Below are positions 34,447 through 42,524 of a DNA stretch of 64,000 bases, piece by piece. A program made the translations under genes and the position numbers. The notes beneath the pieces were generated by a model that was given only the letters and a program-made list of their open reading frames with translations, was not told the DNA's origin and made no database searches. How positions within the stretch are numbered: position 1 is the stretch's first letter; the number at the start of each line of letters is the position of its first letter. Source of the DNA: Caulobacter mirabilis (GTDB lineage Bacteria; Pseudomonadota; Alphaproteobacteria; Caulobacterales; Caulobacteraceae); NCBI RefSeq assembly GCF_002749615.1, contig NZ_CP024201.1, forward strand, positions 2,294,001-2,358,000, in the 5' to 3' direction.

Positions 34447-37400
34447 TCAGAAGCGGTAGTTCAGGCCGACCCGGAAGACATGCAGGTCGAGATCGTTCGA
34501 CGCCCGGCGTCCTTCCACGATGCTGGAAGATCCTTTGTAGTGGGTCGTCTCGTAGCGATACACCGGTCCCTCGTAGGGCAGGCAGAGTGAGGGAACGATC
34601 GAGCAGATCGGATCATCCGCAGGGAAGATCGGCGGCTTGATCTCGGTGCCGATCTGGGTCTCCGTCGTGCGGCTGTAGTCCTTGCCGGTGCCGGCGCGGG
34701 CGTTCTGGAAGTCGAAGTTCTGCTTGCCGAACGCGCTGTAGGCGTACTCCGCCCGGAGCGACCACCGACTGTTCATCGCATATTCGGCCCCGAACGTCGC
34801 CGAAACCCCCTTCCGCGTCCGCTCGACCCGCTCGGAGAAGAAGATCCAGGTTTCGCTCCCCATCGGCCCCCAGTACTCGGCGTAGTCGGAGACGTACTGG
34901 TCCCGCACCTGGCGTTCGCGAGCGACCGCGACGCCGGCGGAGCCGTAGGCCATCAGGCGGTCGGTGACGGCGTAGCCGATCCGGGCGCGGAGGCTGGCCG
35001 TCCAGTCGACCTCGGTGCTGGTCACCGATTCCCTGTAGCCCTTGGATCCCAGCACCGGGTCGGGCGACAGCACCTTGGCGCGATCCCTCAGGGAGGTCCG
35101 GCTCCAATCAGCCTCCAGGCCCACGACCCAGCCGCTCGGGAGTTGCCAATTGTAGCCGGCCTGAAGCCCGGTGATCGGGCCGGAAGCTTCCCAGTCAGCC
35201 GACTCTCTTCTGGCGGCCGGGCTGGCGGTCCCGTCCAGAGTCCGGCTCTTCCCGCGGCTGGTCATGTAGCTGCCCCCGCCGTGGGCTCCGAGGTAGAGAC
35301 CGGTCCAGTCATTCGGTCCCGCTTCCGGTTCGAAGGGCGACAGCCACGGCAGGGTCTGATCGCCGCCGAAGCGCTGGGTCAGGCTGAAGGACACCGTCCG
35401 GCCAGGCCCTGGCTGGGTCACCAGGCCGAGGGGGTCCATGTAGAAGCGGTCGAAAAGGTTCTCGACCCGCAGACTCGCCGTCAGCGAGTCCGTGATCCGA
35501 TAGTCCGCGAACAGGTCCACCAGCGTGAACGGCTTCCAGTTCACCAGAGAGACAAACTGGCTCGCGCCCTGGGCGGTCACGTCGCCGTGGCCGATCGCCC
35601 GCGGGCCCGTGTGCTGGGCGCGCCCGCCCAGGGTCAGGCGATCCTTCGCCAGTCGCTGGGACAGCGACAGCTCGACGCTGTACTCCGGGGGAACATGGTT
35701 GGTGGCGTAGTCGCCGTAGAGCGACTTGGAGCCGCAGGTGTCGGCGGTGCGGCAGTACTCGACATTCAGATAGTAGTTGGCGGCCAGGTCGGCCGTCAGG
35801 CCGCCAAGCTCGTAGCGGCCGTTGAACTCCAGGCCCTCGAACCGCGCGCGATGGATGTTCTCCATGTTCAGCGACAGGAAGTAGGGTTCGTTCGGCTTGC
35901 TGGTCCGCACGTTGCGGGCGATGTAGTCATCGACGGTCCAGTTGAAGTAGCCCAGCTTGGCCTGGAGGCGATCGCCCTCGACGAACAGGCCGTCGCGAAC
36001 CGCGCTGGCGCCCAGCTCCCAGTTGTTCGAACGCTCCGGCTTGATGTGAGCATTCGCCGAGAAGCTGTTGAAAGCGGATATGGCTTCGGTCAGCCCTGGC
36101 GCGCGCAGGGTGCTGGAATAGCTCACATAGACCTGCGCCCAGTCAGCGGGCTTGAGCACCAACCCGACCGACGGGCTGAAGCCGCCGTCGTCCTTCTTGA
36201 AGCCCACCGTGCCGCGGCCGCCGGTGACCTGGTACGGCTCGTAAGGATCAAAGCGATCCTCCGACCAGTAATGGGTGTAGCGGAGGCCGCCGTTGATCGT
36301 CAGCCAATCGCGCGGGCTGAAGGCCCCCTTGGCGAAGCCGGCGACCTCGTGGCGGAAGCCGTCGCGCGGCGTGTTCCACCCCTCCAGCTCCGCCGAGTAG
36401 GCGCTGCCGCGGGTGTCCTCACCCCGGTAGGACAGGCCGTAGGTCAGCTCCAGGTCGCCCTGATCGAGGAAGAAGCGCGAACGATTGCTGACGTCGACGC
36501 CCCAGAGGTCGCTGTCCGATCCGACGCGGAAGCCCTTGCCCATGCCGAGGTCCTCCGGCTTCAGCAAACGGCCGCCGCGGATCGGATTGCGCAGCTCCAG
36601 ATGCGACCAATAGGCGTTGGCCTTGATCTCGATCAGGTCGCTGTCCGACGGCGCCCACAGATAGCGCGCCGTGTAGCTGTCCAGCCTTACGCCCGCCGTC
36701 TGAGCCTGCTGTTGGGGCTGGTCCAGGTTGCTGGTCTGACGCGAGGCCAGGCGGTCCCCCGCCTCGCTGCGGAAGGCGTTGTAGCCCAGCTGGACGGTCT
36801 GGCCGTCGCCGAACCGCGCGGTGGCCTTGAGCAGCCAGGACTCGGTCTCCAGCTGGGTGTTCAGCACTTCCTCGCCGGGGCGGTAGTTCGCCAGCCCGGC
36901 GTTGATCATGGTGTTCTTCTGGATGCCGCCCCAGGAGAGCTTGGTGTCGCCGATGTTCACCGGCCGCGCCGTCGAGCCGTGCTCGCCCGCGTGATAGTTG
37001 CCCTGCTCGCGGAAGGTGTAGCCGGCCAGCAGGTCGATCGCCTCGCTCGAATAGGCGCCGATGATGCTCGCCGAACTGCTGGTCGGCTCCAGCGCGCCCG
37101 GCCTGTCCAGGCCCGTCGGCGACGGCGTGGCCGTGCCCACGCCTGATCTGTAGGCATAGCCGGCCAGATTGCCGGCTACCGGATCGGAGCTGTTGCCGCG
37201 CAGGCCGCCGCGGATCCTGAGGCCCCAGGCCTCGCCCTCCCGGACGATGTCCTTGGCGTCGAGGGTGCGGATCGCGACCGAACCGGCGTTGCCGAACGAC
37301 GCCGCATCGGCGCCCTTGGTCACATCGACGCCGGCGATGAAGTCGGGGTCGATGAAGGTGCGGTTCGAGACGCCCTGATAGCCCTGATAGATGGTGACGG

Positions 37401-38052
37401 CGTTCTCGGCTCCGTCGATCTTGGCCGTCACCCGGCCAAAGCCTTGAAGCCCGCGGATGTTCAGATCGACCGCCCCCGCGCCGTTTCGGGCCTCGCCGGA
37501 GAGCACGCCCGGGGTTCCGCGGAAGATGTCGGCCGGGCTGGCCCCCCGGAACCGATCGATGCGCTCGGCGCTGATGTGCGCCACGGGCGCCGCGCGGCTG
37601 TAGACGTCATCGTCCGTCAGACCTTCGCCCGCGCCCAGGCCGCCTGTCGCGGCTGTGGCGCCTTCGACGCGCACGGCGCCGAGAGCGATCACGCCGTCGC
37701 TCGTCGCCTGTCGCGGCGCAGCTTCCAGCCGCACGGCGTCCGGGCCGGTGAACCGGTAGGTCAGGCCGCTGCCCGCCAGGAGGCGCGACAGCCCCTGGGA
37801 AGCGCTGAAGCGCCCCGACACCCCGGGCGAACTGACGGCGGGCATGGGCGCCCCGTAGACGATGTCCACGCCGGTGGCGCGACTGAAGTCCGCCAGCGCC
37901 GAGCCGAGCGGCTGGGCCGGAATGTCGAACGTCGTCTCGGCTTCAGCCTGCGCCTGGGCCGGCGCGGCGGGGGCCAGCGCGGCGCCGATGGCGGTGGTGC
38001 CCATCAAGGCGGCCATAACCCAGGCCTTGCCGCCGCCCAAACTCGTCCTCAT
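34447..38052 (-). CDS. HasR-like haem receptor with STN domain and extra C-terminal barrel
   Basis: A 1201-residue outer-membrane protein. It has a signal peptide (1-35, PAQAQA), an STN signalling domain (about 40-112, FDIPAQPLGSALADFSRATG), a plug with strong HasR motifs (SPADIFRGTPGVLSGEARNG, NIRGLQGFGRV, VDVTKGADAASFGNAG) and a 22-strand barrel that closes at residue 895 with the usual end SFSLTQRF. The usual HasR length stops there. Here 306 more residues follow: a linker, then an Omp25/Opa-like small barrel (WTGLYLGAHGG, TGLQAGYNWQ, RARIGYAVTDRLMAYGSAGVA, WSLRAEYAY) that also ends in a terminal barrel motif, FRVGLNYRF. STN plus the upstream FecI/FecR genes indicate haem-triggered signalling across the envelope. 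It is followed by haem oxygenase and tonB; no hemophore gene is in the window. Confidence 0.92.
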   Translation of the reverse strand: MRTSLGGGKAWVMAALMGTTAIGAALAPAAPAQAQAEAETTFDIPAQPLGSALADFSRATGVDIVYGAPMPAVSSPGVSGRFSASQGLSRLLAGSGLTYRFTGPDAVRLEAAPRQATSDGVIALGAVRVEGATAATGGLGAGEGLTDDDVYSRAAPVAHISAERIDRFRGASPADIFRGTPGVLSGEARNGAGAVDLNIRGLQGFGRVTAKIDGAENAVTIYQGYQGVSNRTFIDPDFIAGVDVTKGADAASFGNAGSVAIRTLDAKDIVREGEAWGLRIRGGLRGNSSDPVAGNLAGYAYRSGVGTATPSPTGLDRPGALEPTSSSASIIGAYSSEAIDLLAGYTFREQGNYHAGEHGSTARPVNIGDTKLSWGGIQKNTMINAGLANYRPGEEVLNTQLETESWLLKATARFGDGQTVQLGYNAFRSEAGDRLASRQTSNLDQPQQQAQTAGVRLDSYTARYLWAPSDSDLIEIKANAYWSHLELRNPIRGGRLLKPEDLGMGKGFRVGSDSDLWGVDVSNRSRFFLDQGDLELTYGLSYRGEDTRGSAYSAELEGWNTPRDGFRHEVAGFAKGAFSPRDWLTINGGLRYTHYWSEDRFDPYEPYQVTGGRGTVGFKKDDGGFSPSVGLVLKPADWAQVYVSYSSTLRAPGLTEAISAFNSFSANAHIKPERSNNWELGASAVRDGLFVEGDRLQAKLGYFNWTVDDYIARNVRTSKPNEPYFLSLNMENIHRARFEGLEFNGRYELGGLTADLAANYYLNVEYCRTADTCGSKSLYGDYATNHVPPEYSVELSLSQRLAKDRLTLGGRAQHTGPRAIGHGDVTAQGASQFVSLVNWKPFTLVDLFADYRITDSLTASLRVENLFDRFYMDPLGLVTQPGPGRTVSFSLTQRFGGDQTLPWLSPFEPEAGPNDWTGLYLGAHGGGSYMTSRGKSRTLDGTASPAARRESADWEASGPITGLQAGYNWQLPSGWVVGLEADWSRTSLRDRAKVLSPDPVLGSKGYRESVTSTEVDWTASLRARIGYAVTDRLMAYGSAGVAVARERQVRDQYVSDYAEYWGPMGSETWIFFSERVERTRKGVSATFGAEYAMNSRWSLRAEYAYSAFGKQNFDFQNARAGTGKDYSRTTETQIGTEIKPPIFPADDPICSIVPSLCLPYEGPVYRYETTHYKGSSSIVEGRRASNDLDLHVFRVGLNYRF

Positions 38053-38139
38053 TCGCCCCTCGCACTCAGGAAACCGGCGAACCCTTCGCTCGCCCTCGAC
38101 AAGGAAGACGAAGCGGACGGGGACACGTCAGGTAAGAGT

Positions 38140-38157
38140 GATAATTATTTTCATATC
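38140..38157. promoter_or_regulatory. AT-rich, Fur-like site before the haem receptor gene
   Basis: GATAATTATTTTCATATC begins in the gap before the receptor and reaches the last codons of fecR. It partly matches the classical GATAATGATAATCATTATC Fur consensus, with mismatches and one gap. It is the only AT-rich patch in this GC-rich neighbourhood and may instead be a promoter element for the receptor. Confidence 0.25.
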
Positions 38158-39089
38158 TTTGTCACGGCGGTCAGCCATGGCGCGCCGCGCCAGAGCCGGA
38201 TCCGCGCGGCCGGGGCCAGCCTGTCCAGGCCCTGGGCGGCGTCGTCCGTATCCGTGATCAAGGTGACGCGTCGCGCGGCGAGTTCGCTATCGAGGATCAG
38301 CGTCCGACCGCCGGTCCAGCGGTCCAGCCGACTAGCCACCTCGGCCAGCGGCCGGTTGACGAGCACCAGTTTCCCTTCACGCCAGGCAAGCTGATCGGGA
38401 TCGGACGGGCGCGGGTCACCCAGTCGTCGGCCGTCGTAGGCAACGCTCACACCTTGCGCCAGCCGAACCGCCGCCCCCCGCAGGCCGACCCTCGCTGCTC
38501 CGGCGGTGACGGAAACGAAGACCCCTGCCCGCTCGATCGCGACCGCGAAAGCGCCGTCCAGGGCCCCGACCCTGCCCTCAGCCGCCTCGACGATGAACGG
38601 ACGAGGATCGCCTGGCGTCACCGAAAACCAGGCCTCTCCCGCCAGCAACCTGAGACGGCGCCTATGGTCGTCGAGGTCGACCTCCAGGGCGCTGGACGTC
38701 GACAGCTCGACCAGCGAGCCATCCGCCAGGGCCAGTCGGGCGGTCTCCCCGGGCTGAGTGCGATGGTCGGCAAAGGGATGCGCTTCAAGGGCCAGGCGGC
38801 CGCCAAGCAACGCCGCGGCCCCAACCCCGCCTGCGCCGACGACCGCCCGCAGAACACGTCGCCGATCCGGCTCCAACGCCGGCTGGGCTAGGCTCGGCAG
38901 GTGGGCGGACGCCCCCCAAAGCCGCTGCAGGCGCTCGTAGGCCCGGGCGTGACGGGGATCGGCGTCACGCCACGCCTCGAACGCCGGGCGCAGGGTCGGA
39001 TCCGCCGGGTCGTCGTGCAGGCGCACGAACCAGCCCACCGCGGCCTCGACGACCGGATCAACGCCTTCCTCCGCCTGCCTGCTCTTCAC
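38151..39089 (-). CDS. FecR/HasS-type anti-sigma regulator
   Basis: A 312-residue inner-membrane regulator that holds the ECF sigma factor and receives the signal from the receptor's STN domain. The N-terminal cytoplasmic part carries the FecR motif AVGWFVRLHDDPADPTLRPAFEAWRDADPRHARAYERL (two halves; conserved W and Y). One transmembrane helix follows (about residues 83-101, AVVGAGGVGAAALLGG), then the periplasmic FecR domain (QPGETARLALADGSLVELSTSS, RRLRLLAGEAWFSV) and a C-terminal DUF4974/STN-like region. The start is GTG 39089 with GGAG a few bases upstream. It lies 69 bases after the sigma gene and 98 bases before the receptor, the standard order for cell-surface signalling sets. Confidence 0.9.
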   Translation of the reverse strand: MKSRQAEEGVDPVVEAAVGWFVRLHDDPADPTLRPAFEAWRDADPRHARAYERLQRLWGASAHLPSLAQPALEPDRRRVLRAVVGAGGVGAAALLGGRLALEAHPFADHRTQPGETARLALADGSLVELSTSSALEVDLDDHRRRLRLLAGEAWFSVTPGDPRPFIVEAAEGRVGALDGAFAVAIERAGVFVSVTAGAARVGLRGAAVRLAQGVSVAYDGRRLGDPRPSDPDQLAWREGKLVLVNRPLAEVASRLDRWTGGRTLILDSELAARRVTLITDTDDAAQGLDRLAPAARIRLWRGAPWLTAVTKI

Positions 39090-39158
39090 GCTCCGACCTC
39101 TTCGGACATCCGCCGCGCGGCGATCCCCGAAGATGAAGACGAAAGACCGTTCTCGTTG

Positions 39159-39818
39159 TCAGGTTTCCGCCCCGAAATCGGCGTCCGCCGCCAACTGGAT
39201 GGCCAGGAGCGCCCGGCCCATGTGCTCGTGCACGGTCTGCCGGGAGACGCCCAGACGGCGGCCGATCTCGGCGAATGAGAGGCCCTCGATCCTTGACAGG
39301 CGAAACACCTCGCGCGGCTTGACCGGCATGGCCGCCATGATCCTGTCCATGCGGGCGAGCTCGGACCGGGTGACCAGAGTCGCCTCGGGATCGGGGCGAG
39401 GATCGGGCGCGGCGGCAAGGACCGTATCGTCCGCATCCACCCACGGTCTGGCCGCTTCGCGCCGCCGGTGGTCGACGATCAGATTGCGCGCGATCCGAAA
39501 CAGATAGGCGCGAAGATTGACGATCGGAGCGTCCTGCCCCGCGCGGATCGTCGCGGCGACGCGCAGCCAGCTCTCCTGGGCGATATCGTCGGCGTCCGCG
39601 CGGTTGCCGACACGCCCGCCCACCACGGCTCTCAGTCGGCGATCCGTCTCGCCGACATCATCTTCAGGAGGGTGGGGCAGCGGGAGCAGAGGACGCGATC
39701 CGACATCGAAAGGGCTGCAAGGCTGTAGATTAGTTGCGATCGACTCGCAACTAACATTGCAACAAGAGGCGCCCTCTCGTGTCGTCCCCGTCGACGAAGC
39801 GGCGGGTTGGCGCGCCAA
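39159..39818 (-). CDS. ECF sigma factor, FecI/HasI type; start unresolved
   Basis: The frame encodes a FecI-like sigma factor. Region 2 includes NRADADDIAQESWLRVAA and NLRAYLFRIARNLIVDHRRRE; region 4 includes MPVKPREVFRLSRIEGLSFAEIGRRLGVSRQTVHEHM. The frame extends back to TTG 39818, but the first 60 residues look non-coding (Cys/Ser-rich) and cover a perfect Fur-like dyad at 39730-39754. The only other usual starts are GTG at 39626/39623, which would cut into region 2. Two nearby ATG positions (39706 and 39664) lie in another frame. So the gene either uses CTG near 39680, or an indel has broken its first codons. Function would be transcription of the haem receptor operon when haem is bound. 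Confidence 0.85.
   Translation of the reverse strand: MARQPAASSTGTTREGASCCNVSCESIATNLQPCSPFDVGSRPLLPLPHPPEDDVGETDRRLRAVVGGRVGNRADADDIAQESWLRVAATIRAGQDAPIVNLRAYLFRIARNLIVDHRRREAARPWVDADDTVLAAAPDPRPDPEATLVTRSELARMDRIMAAMPVKPREVFRLSRIEGLSFAEIGRRLGVSRQTVHEHMGRALLAIQLAADADFGAET
39730..39754. promoter_or_regulatory. Fur-box-like dyad at head of haem operon
   Basis: TTAGTTGCGA-TCGAC-TCGCAACTAA is a perfect 10-base inverted repeat with a 5-base centre. Its core TTGCGA-N5-TCGCAA is the same as at 27143-27159, before the siderophore receptor. It resembles the alphaproteobacterial Fur motif. It sits just upstream of the probable real start of the ECF sigma gene, where iron-dependent repression would be expected. 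Confidence 0.65.
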
Positions 39819-39943
39819 AGATGCGTTCCATTATCCCGATGCCGCGCTTGCCCGGATGAAGATCGTCACAGTGTGGCTAGCCTGACGCCGTCGCTTCCAT
39901 CGGGGATTGGAATGCTGTTCGTCATTGAGGCCGGGGGTCGGCC

Positions 39944-40669
39944 GTGAGTTCTCTTGCCTTCTCGGTCAGCGGCGACGACCGTCGCAGCCTGACCAGGCCC
40001 GCTCGCTCCCTCCTGCTGGTGGATCTTAGCGAAGGCGACCCGCACGACCTTGGCGTCTATCTCGAGCGCCAAGGTCTTTCCGTGTACGAAACCAACAGCC
40101 TCGATCGTCTCTACGGGGCCTCGCTCAAGGGAGAGTTCAACGCGGTGGCGCTGGTTGCGCGCCTGCCGAACCCAACGGTCCTGGCCGCTATTCGCCACAT
40201 GAACGGCGCGGACGCCCCTCCGCTGCTCGTCGTCGCGCTCGAAGGCGAGGTCGTCGAGCGGGTGCTGGTCCTGGAGATGGGGGCGGATGATCTCGTGGGC
40301 CGCGACACCGAAGCACGGGAAGTGCTGGCCCGGCTGCACAGATTGATCTGGCGTCGCCCCGGAGCGGACGCGCCAGATCCTCGTCCGGGTTCCGCCGGCG
40401 AGGCCTGGGTGCTGAAGAACGCGCGGCGCGCCTTGATCACGCCGACCGGGCGGCGGATCAGTCTGACCGGCGGCGACCAGGAACTGTTGAACGCCTTCAC
40501 CCGCCGCGAGGACGGACTCGTCCTCGAACAGGACTATCCGCGAGGCCATATCCGCACCGCCGTCTGCCGTCTGAAGCGGAAGGTCCTGCTGGGATCGGGC
40601 GTTGAACTGCCGATCCAGAACGTCCGGGGCGAGGGATATCGCTTCGACGCCAGCCTGGTGCAGGAATGA
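39944..40669 (+). CDS. OmpR-family regulator with degenerate receiver
   Basis: A 241-residue protein with response-regulator layout. The C-terminal winged helix (about 150-238) is clear, with QDYPRGHIRTAVCRLKRKVL and NVRGEGYRFDASL at the end. The N-terminal part has receiver topology (SLLLVDLSEGD, LEMGADDLVGRD), but the phospho-acceptor Asp is replaced by Val71 (NAVALVARLP), the second acidic-pocket residue by Leu28, and the usual Lys by Arg. It should therefore bind DNA without classical phosphorylation. No kinase adjoins it. It begins with GTG and overlaps the next small gene in ATGA. It is divergent from the haem regulatory operon, but no link to haem is shown. Confidence 0.82.
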   Translation: MSSLAFSVSGDDRRSLTRPARSLLLVDLSEGDPHDLGVYLERQGLSVYETNSLDRLYGASLKGEFNAVALVARLPNPTVLAAIRHMNGADAPPLLVVALEGEVVERVLVLEMGADDLVGRDTEAREVLARLHRLIWRRPGADAPDPRPGSAGEAWVLKNARRALITPTGRRISLTGGDQELLNAFTRREDGLVLEQDYPRGHIRTAVCRLKRKVLLGSGVELPIQNVRGEGYRFDASLVQE

Positions 40670-40929
40670 CGTTCGTGCGCGGCCCCCTGCCCCGTCCTGA
40701 GCAAGCGCCGACGCCGGTCGAGCGCAAGCTGGTCAAGCGAAAGGCCTTCATCACGGTCGAGTACGACGCCGAGGACGTCTACGGCGCCAGGGCGCAGGAA
40801 GGCGAAATCCGGCGCGTCCTCGCCGATCTCCAGCCCGGCTTCGATCGGATCGCCATCCGCTTCGCGGATCGCCGCCAGCGATGCGCCCCGCGCGCAGCCG
40901 CGCCGGAACGGATCTGGCCGCGGGACTAG
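40666..40929 (+). CDS. Small uncharacterised protein coupled to the atypical regulator
   Basis: An 87-residue basic protein. ATG overlaps the regulator's stop (ATGA), so it is likely translated with it. The middle part (KRKAFITVEYDAEDVYGA, then EIRRVLADLQPGFDRIAIRFA) looks like an alternating beta-alpha fold. No signal peptide, helix-turn-helix or membrane segment is visible, and I do not recognise a family. It might modulate the degenerate regulator, by position only. Its TAG stop shares the palindrome CTAG with the stop of the convergent MarR-like gene. Confidence 0.6.
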   Translation: MTFVRGPLPRPEQAPTPVERKLVKRKAFITVEYDAEDVYGARAQEGEIRRVLADLQPGFDRIAIRFADRRQRCAPRAAAPERIWPRD

Positions 40930-41282
40930 CGACCGGGCTCGCGCCGCATGATGTCGGCCAGGCGGTCCCTTAGCGCCAGACCGGCCGAGGTGGGGACCAG
41001 ATGCCTCGCCCGCGCGTCGGCGCCCCGCAGCAGCTCGACCAGTCCATACGCCGGCTCGAGGGTGCCGGCCTCCCCTGCAGGCGCCATCGCGCGAACGCCG
41101 CGCGAAACGCCCGCGTCGGTCCGCCCGCACAGCTCGGCGAGTTCCAGCACGCGGACGCCTTCGCGGCGCAATATGTGCAGCAGCATGACCAGTTGGCCCA
41201 GACTCAGGCCCGGCGCGGTGCGTTCGACTTCGCGCAGCAAATCCAGCAGCACATCCGCAACCTGGTCCGGTTCGTCCCTCAT
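40926..41282 (-). CDS. MarR-like winged-helix regulator
   Basis: A 118-residue DNA-binding protein. Its core resembles MarR: helix LSLGQLVMLLHILRR, recognition segment VLELAELCGRTDAGVSRGVRAM and a wing ending in LVPTSAGLALRDRLADIMRREP. It is short for MarR (usually 135-150), with a reduced N-terminal dimer helix. ATG 41282 is chosen because GGGAGGGGG lies just upstream; a longer frame runs across the divergent kinase gene and is not supported. It is divergent from the LytS/LytTR pair by 138 bases and may control it. The ligand is unknown. Confidence 0.72.
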   Translation of the reverse strand: MRDEPDQVADVLLDLLREVERTAPGLSLGQLVMLLHILRREGVRVLELAELCGRTDAGVSRGVRAMAPAGEAGTLEPAYGLVELLRGADARARHLVPTSAGLALRDRLADIMRREPGR

Positions 41283-41420
41283 GCCCCCTCCCAGCCTCGG
41301 CGCATCGGCGGCCATTCTGGGGCGGCCAGCCGCCGCTTCGTCGCGACAACCGCACGGTTCAGCGACTGGGCTTTGCGCTCCGACGGCGGATTGTGCTTCC
41401 TGCGCCTCGCAGGAGACAGG

Positions 41421-42524
41421 ATGACCGACGACGGCGACTTCGAAACGCGGCCATGGGCCTTCACCCGGCTGGACGGGATGGTGGTGGTCCTCACCTTCGT
41501 CTTCTGGACGATCAACGCGCTGCAGCTGGGCGCGCGAACGCTGATCTCGCCGAGCAGCCTCAATCAGTTCGAGGGCATCGGCCTGGCGCGCCTGGCCAGT
41601 CTCGCCACCGGCATAGCCTTGACGCTGCTGATGTGGCTGTTCCTGCGTCGGCTCGGCGAGACGCGAGCCTTCGCCTGGTTCTGGCGCGCCGCGGCGCTCG
41701 GCCTCGTGGTCTGCCTGGTCCACACGGTGCTGAACGGCGCCTACTTCTGGCTGCTGACCGATTATCACGAGCAGGCGGGCGAACGGTTCTTGGATCCACG
41801 CAGCGTCGCCTCGACCTACATCTCGTTCCTGTGGCCGATCATGACCTGGTCGGCCCTGTGCGCGATCATCGTCGCCGGCGACAACCTGAACCGTCAGCGG
41901 ATCCGGACCGCGCTGGCCCAGGCCGCGGCGCAACAGGCTCAGCTGGCGGCGCTCCGCCTCCAGATTCAGCCGCACTTTCTCTTCAACACGCTGAACTCGA
42001 TCTCCAGCCTCATCGGCGATGGCCGGACGCGCGAAGCGGATACGACCGTGCTGCGTCTCGCCGCCTTTCTCAAGCACACTCTGTCGGCGGCGCCGCGAGA
42101 GCTGGTCCGGCTGGAGAGCGAACTTGACGGTCAAGGACGCTACCTCGACATCGAGGAGGTTCGCTTTCCCGATCGCCTGCGCCGTCGTCTCGCGGTGGCG
42201 CCCGACACCGTCGGCGCCATGGTGCCCAGCCTCATCCTCCAGCCGTTCGTCGAGAATGCGGTCAAGCACGGGCTGTCGCGGTCGCTCGATCTCATGACCG
42301 TTGAGATCGGCGCGCGGCGCGAAGGCTCGCGCCTTTGGCTATGGGTGTCCGACGACGGGCCGGGAGGCGGCGTCGCCGGCGTGAGGGGGCTTGGCCGAAG
42401 CCTTGAGAACGCCGAGCAGCGCCTGGCGCTTCTCTATGGACCCGAGGCGGCCCTGCGATACGGGCCGACGCCCTCGGGCGGGTGGCGCGTCGACGTCGAG
42501 CTGCCCTTCGAGGTCGCGGCGTGA
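41421..42524 (+). CDS. LytS/AlgZ-type sensor histidine kinase
   Basis: A 367-residue membrane kinase of the HisKA_7TM-like/LytS group (His_kinase plus HATPase). ATG 41421 follows AGGAGACAGG directly. Four hydrophobic helices lie in residues 18-150, with no periplasmic sensor domain. The phospho-acceptor box is LQIQPHFLFNTLNSISSL (His near 179), then the N-box LQPFVENAVKHGL and a G-box DDGPGGG. The short C-terminus is typical. It overlaps the LytTR regulator in GTGA, so they form a pair. The signal is unknown. Confidence 0.9.
   Translation: MTDDGDFETRPWAFTRLDGMVVVLTFVFWTINALQLGARTLISPSSLNQFEGIGLARLASLATGIALTLLMWLFLRRLGETRAFAWFWRAAALGLVVCLVHTVLNGAYFWLLTDYHEQAGERFLDPRSVASTYISFLWPIMTWSALCAIIVAGDNLNRQRIRTALAQAAAQQAQLAALRLQIQPHFLFNTLNSISSLIGDGRTREADTTVLRLAAFLKHTLSAAPRELVRLESELDGQGRYLDIEEVRFPDRLRRRLAVAPDTVGAMVPSLILQPFVENAVKHGLSRSLDLMTVEIGARREGSRLWLWVSDDGPGGGVAGVRGLGRSLENAEQRLALLYGPEAALRYGPTPSGGWRVDVELPFEVAA

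Noticed and set aside
41001-41420. Longer N-terminus for the LytS-like kinase
   Set aside because: The frame is open but runs antisense to the MarR-like gene; AGGAGACAGG directly before ATG 41421 marks the real start.
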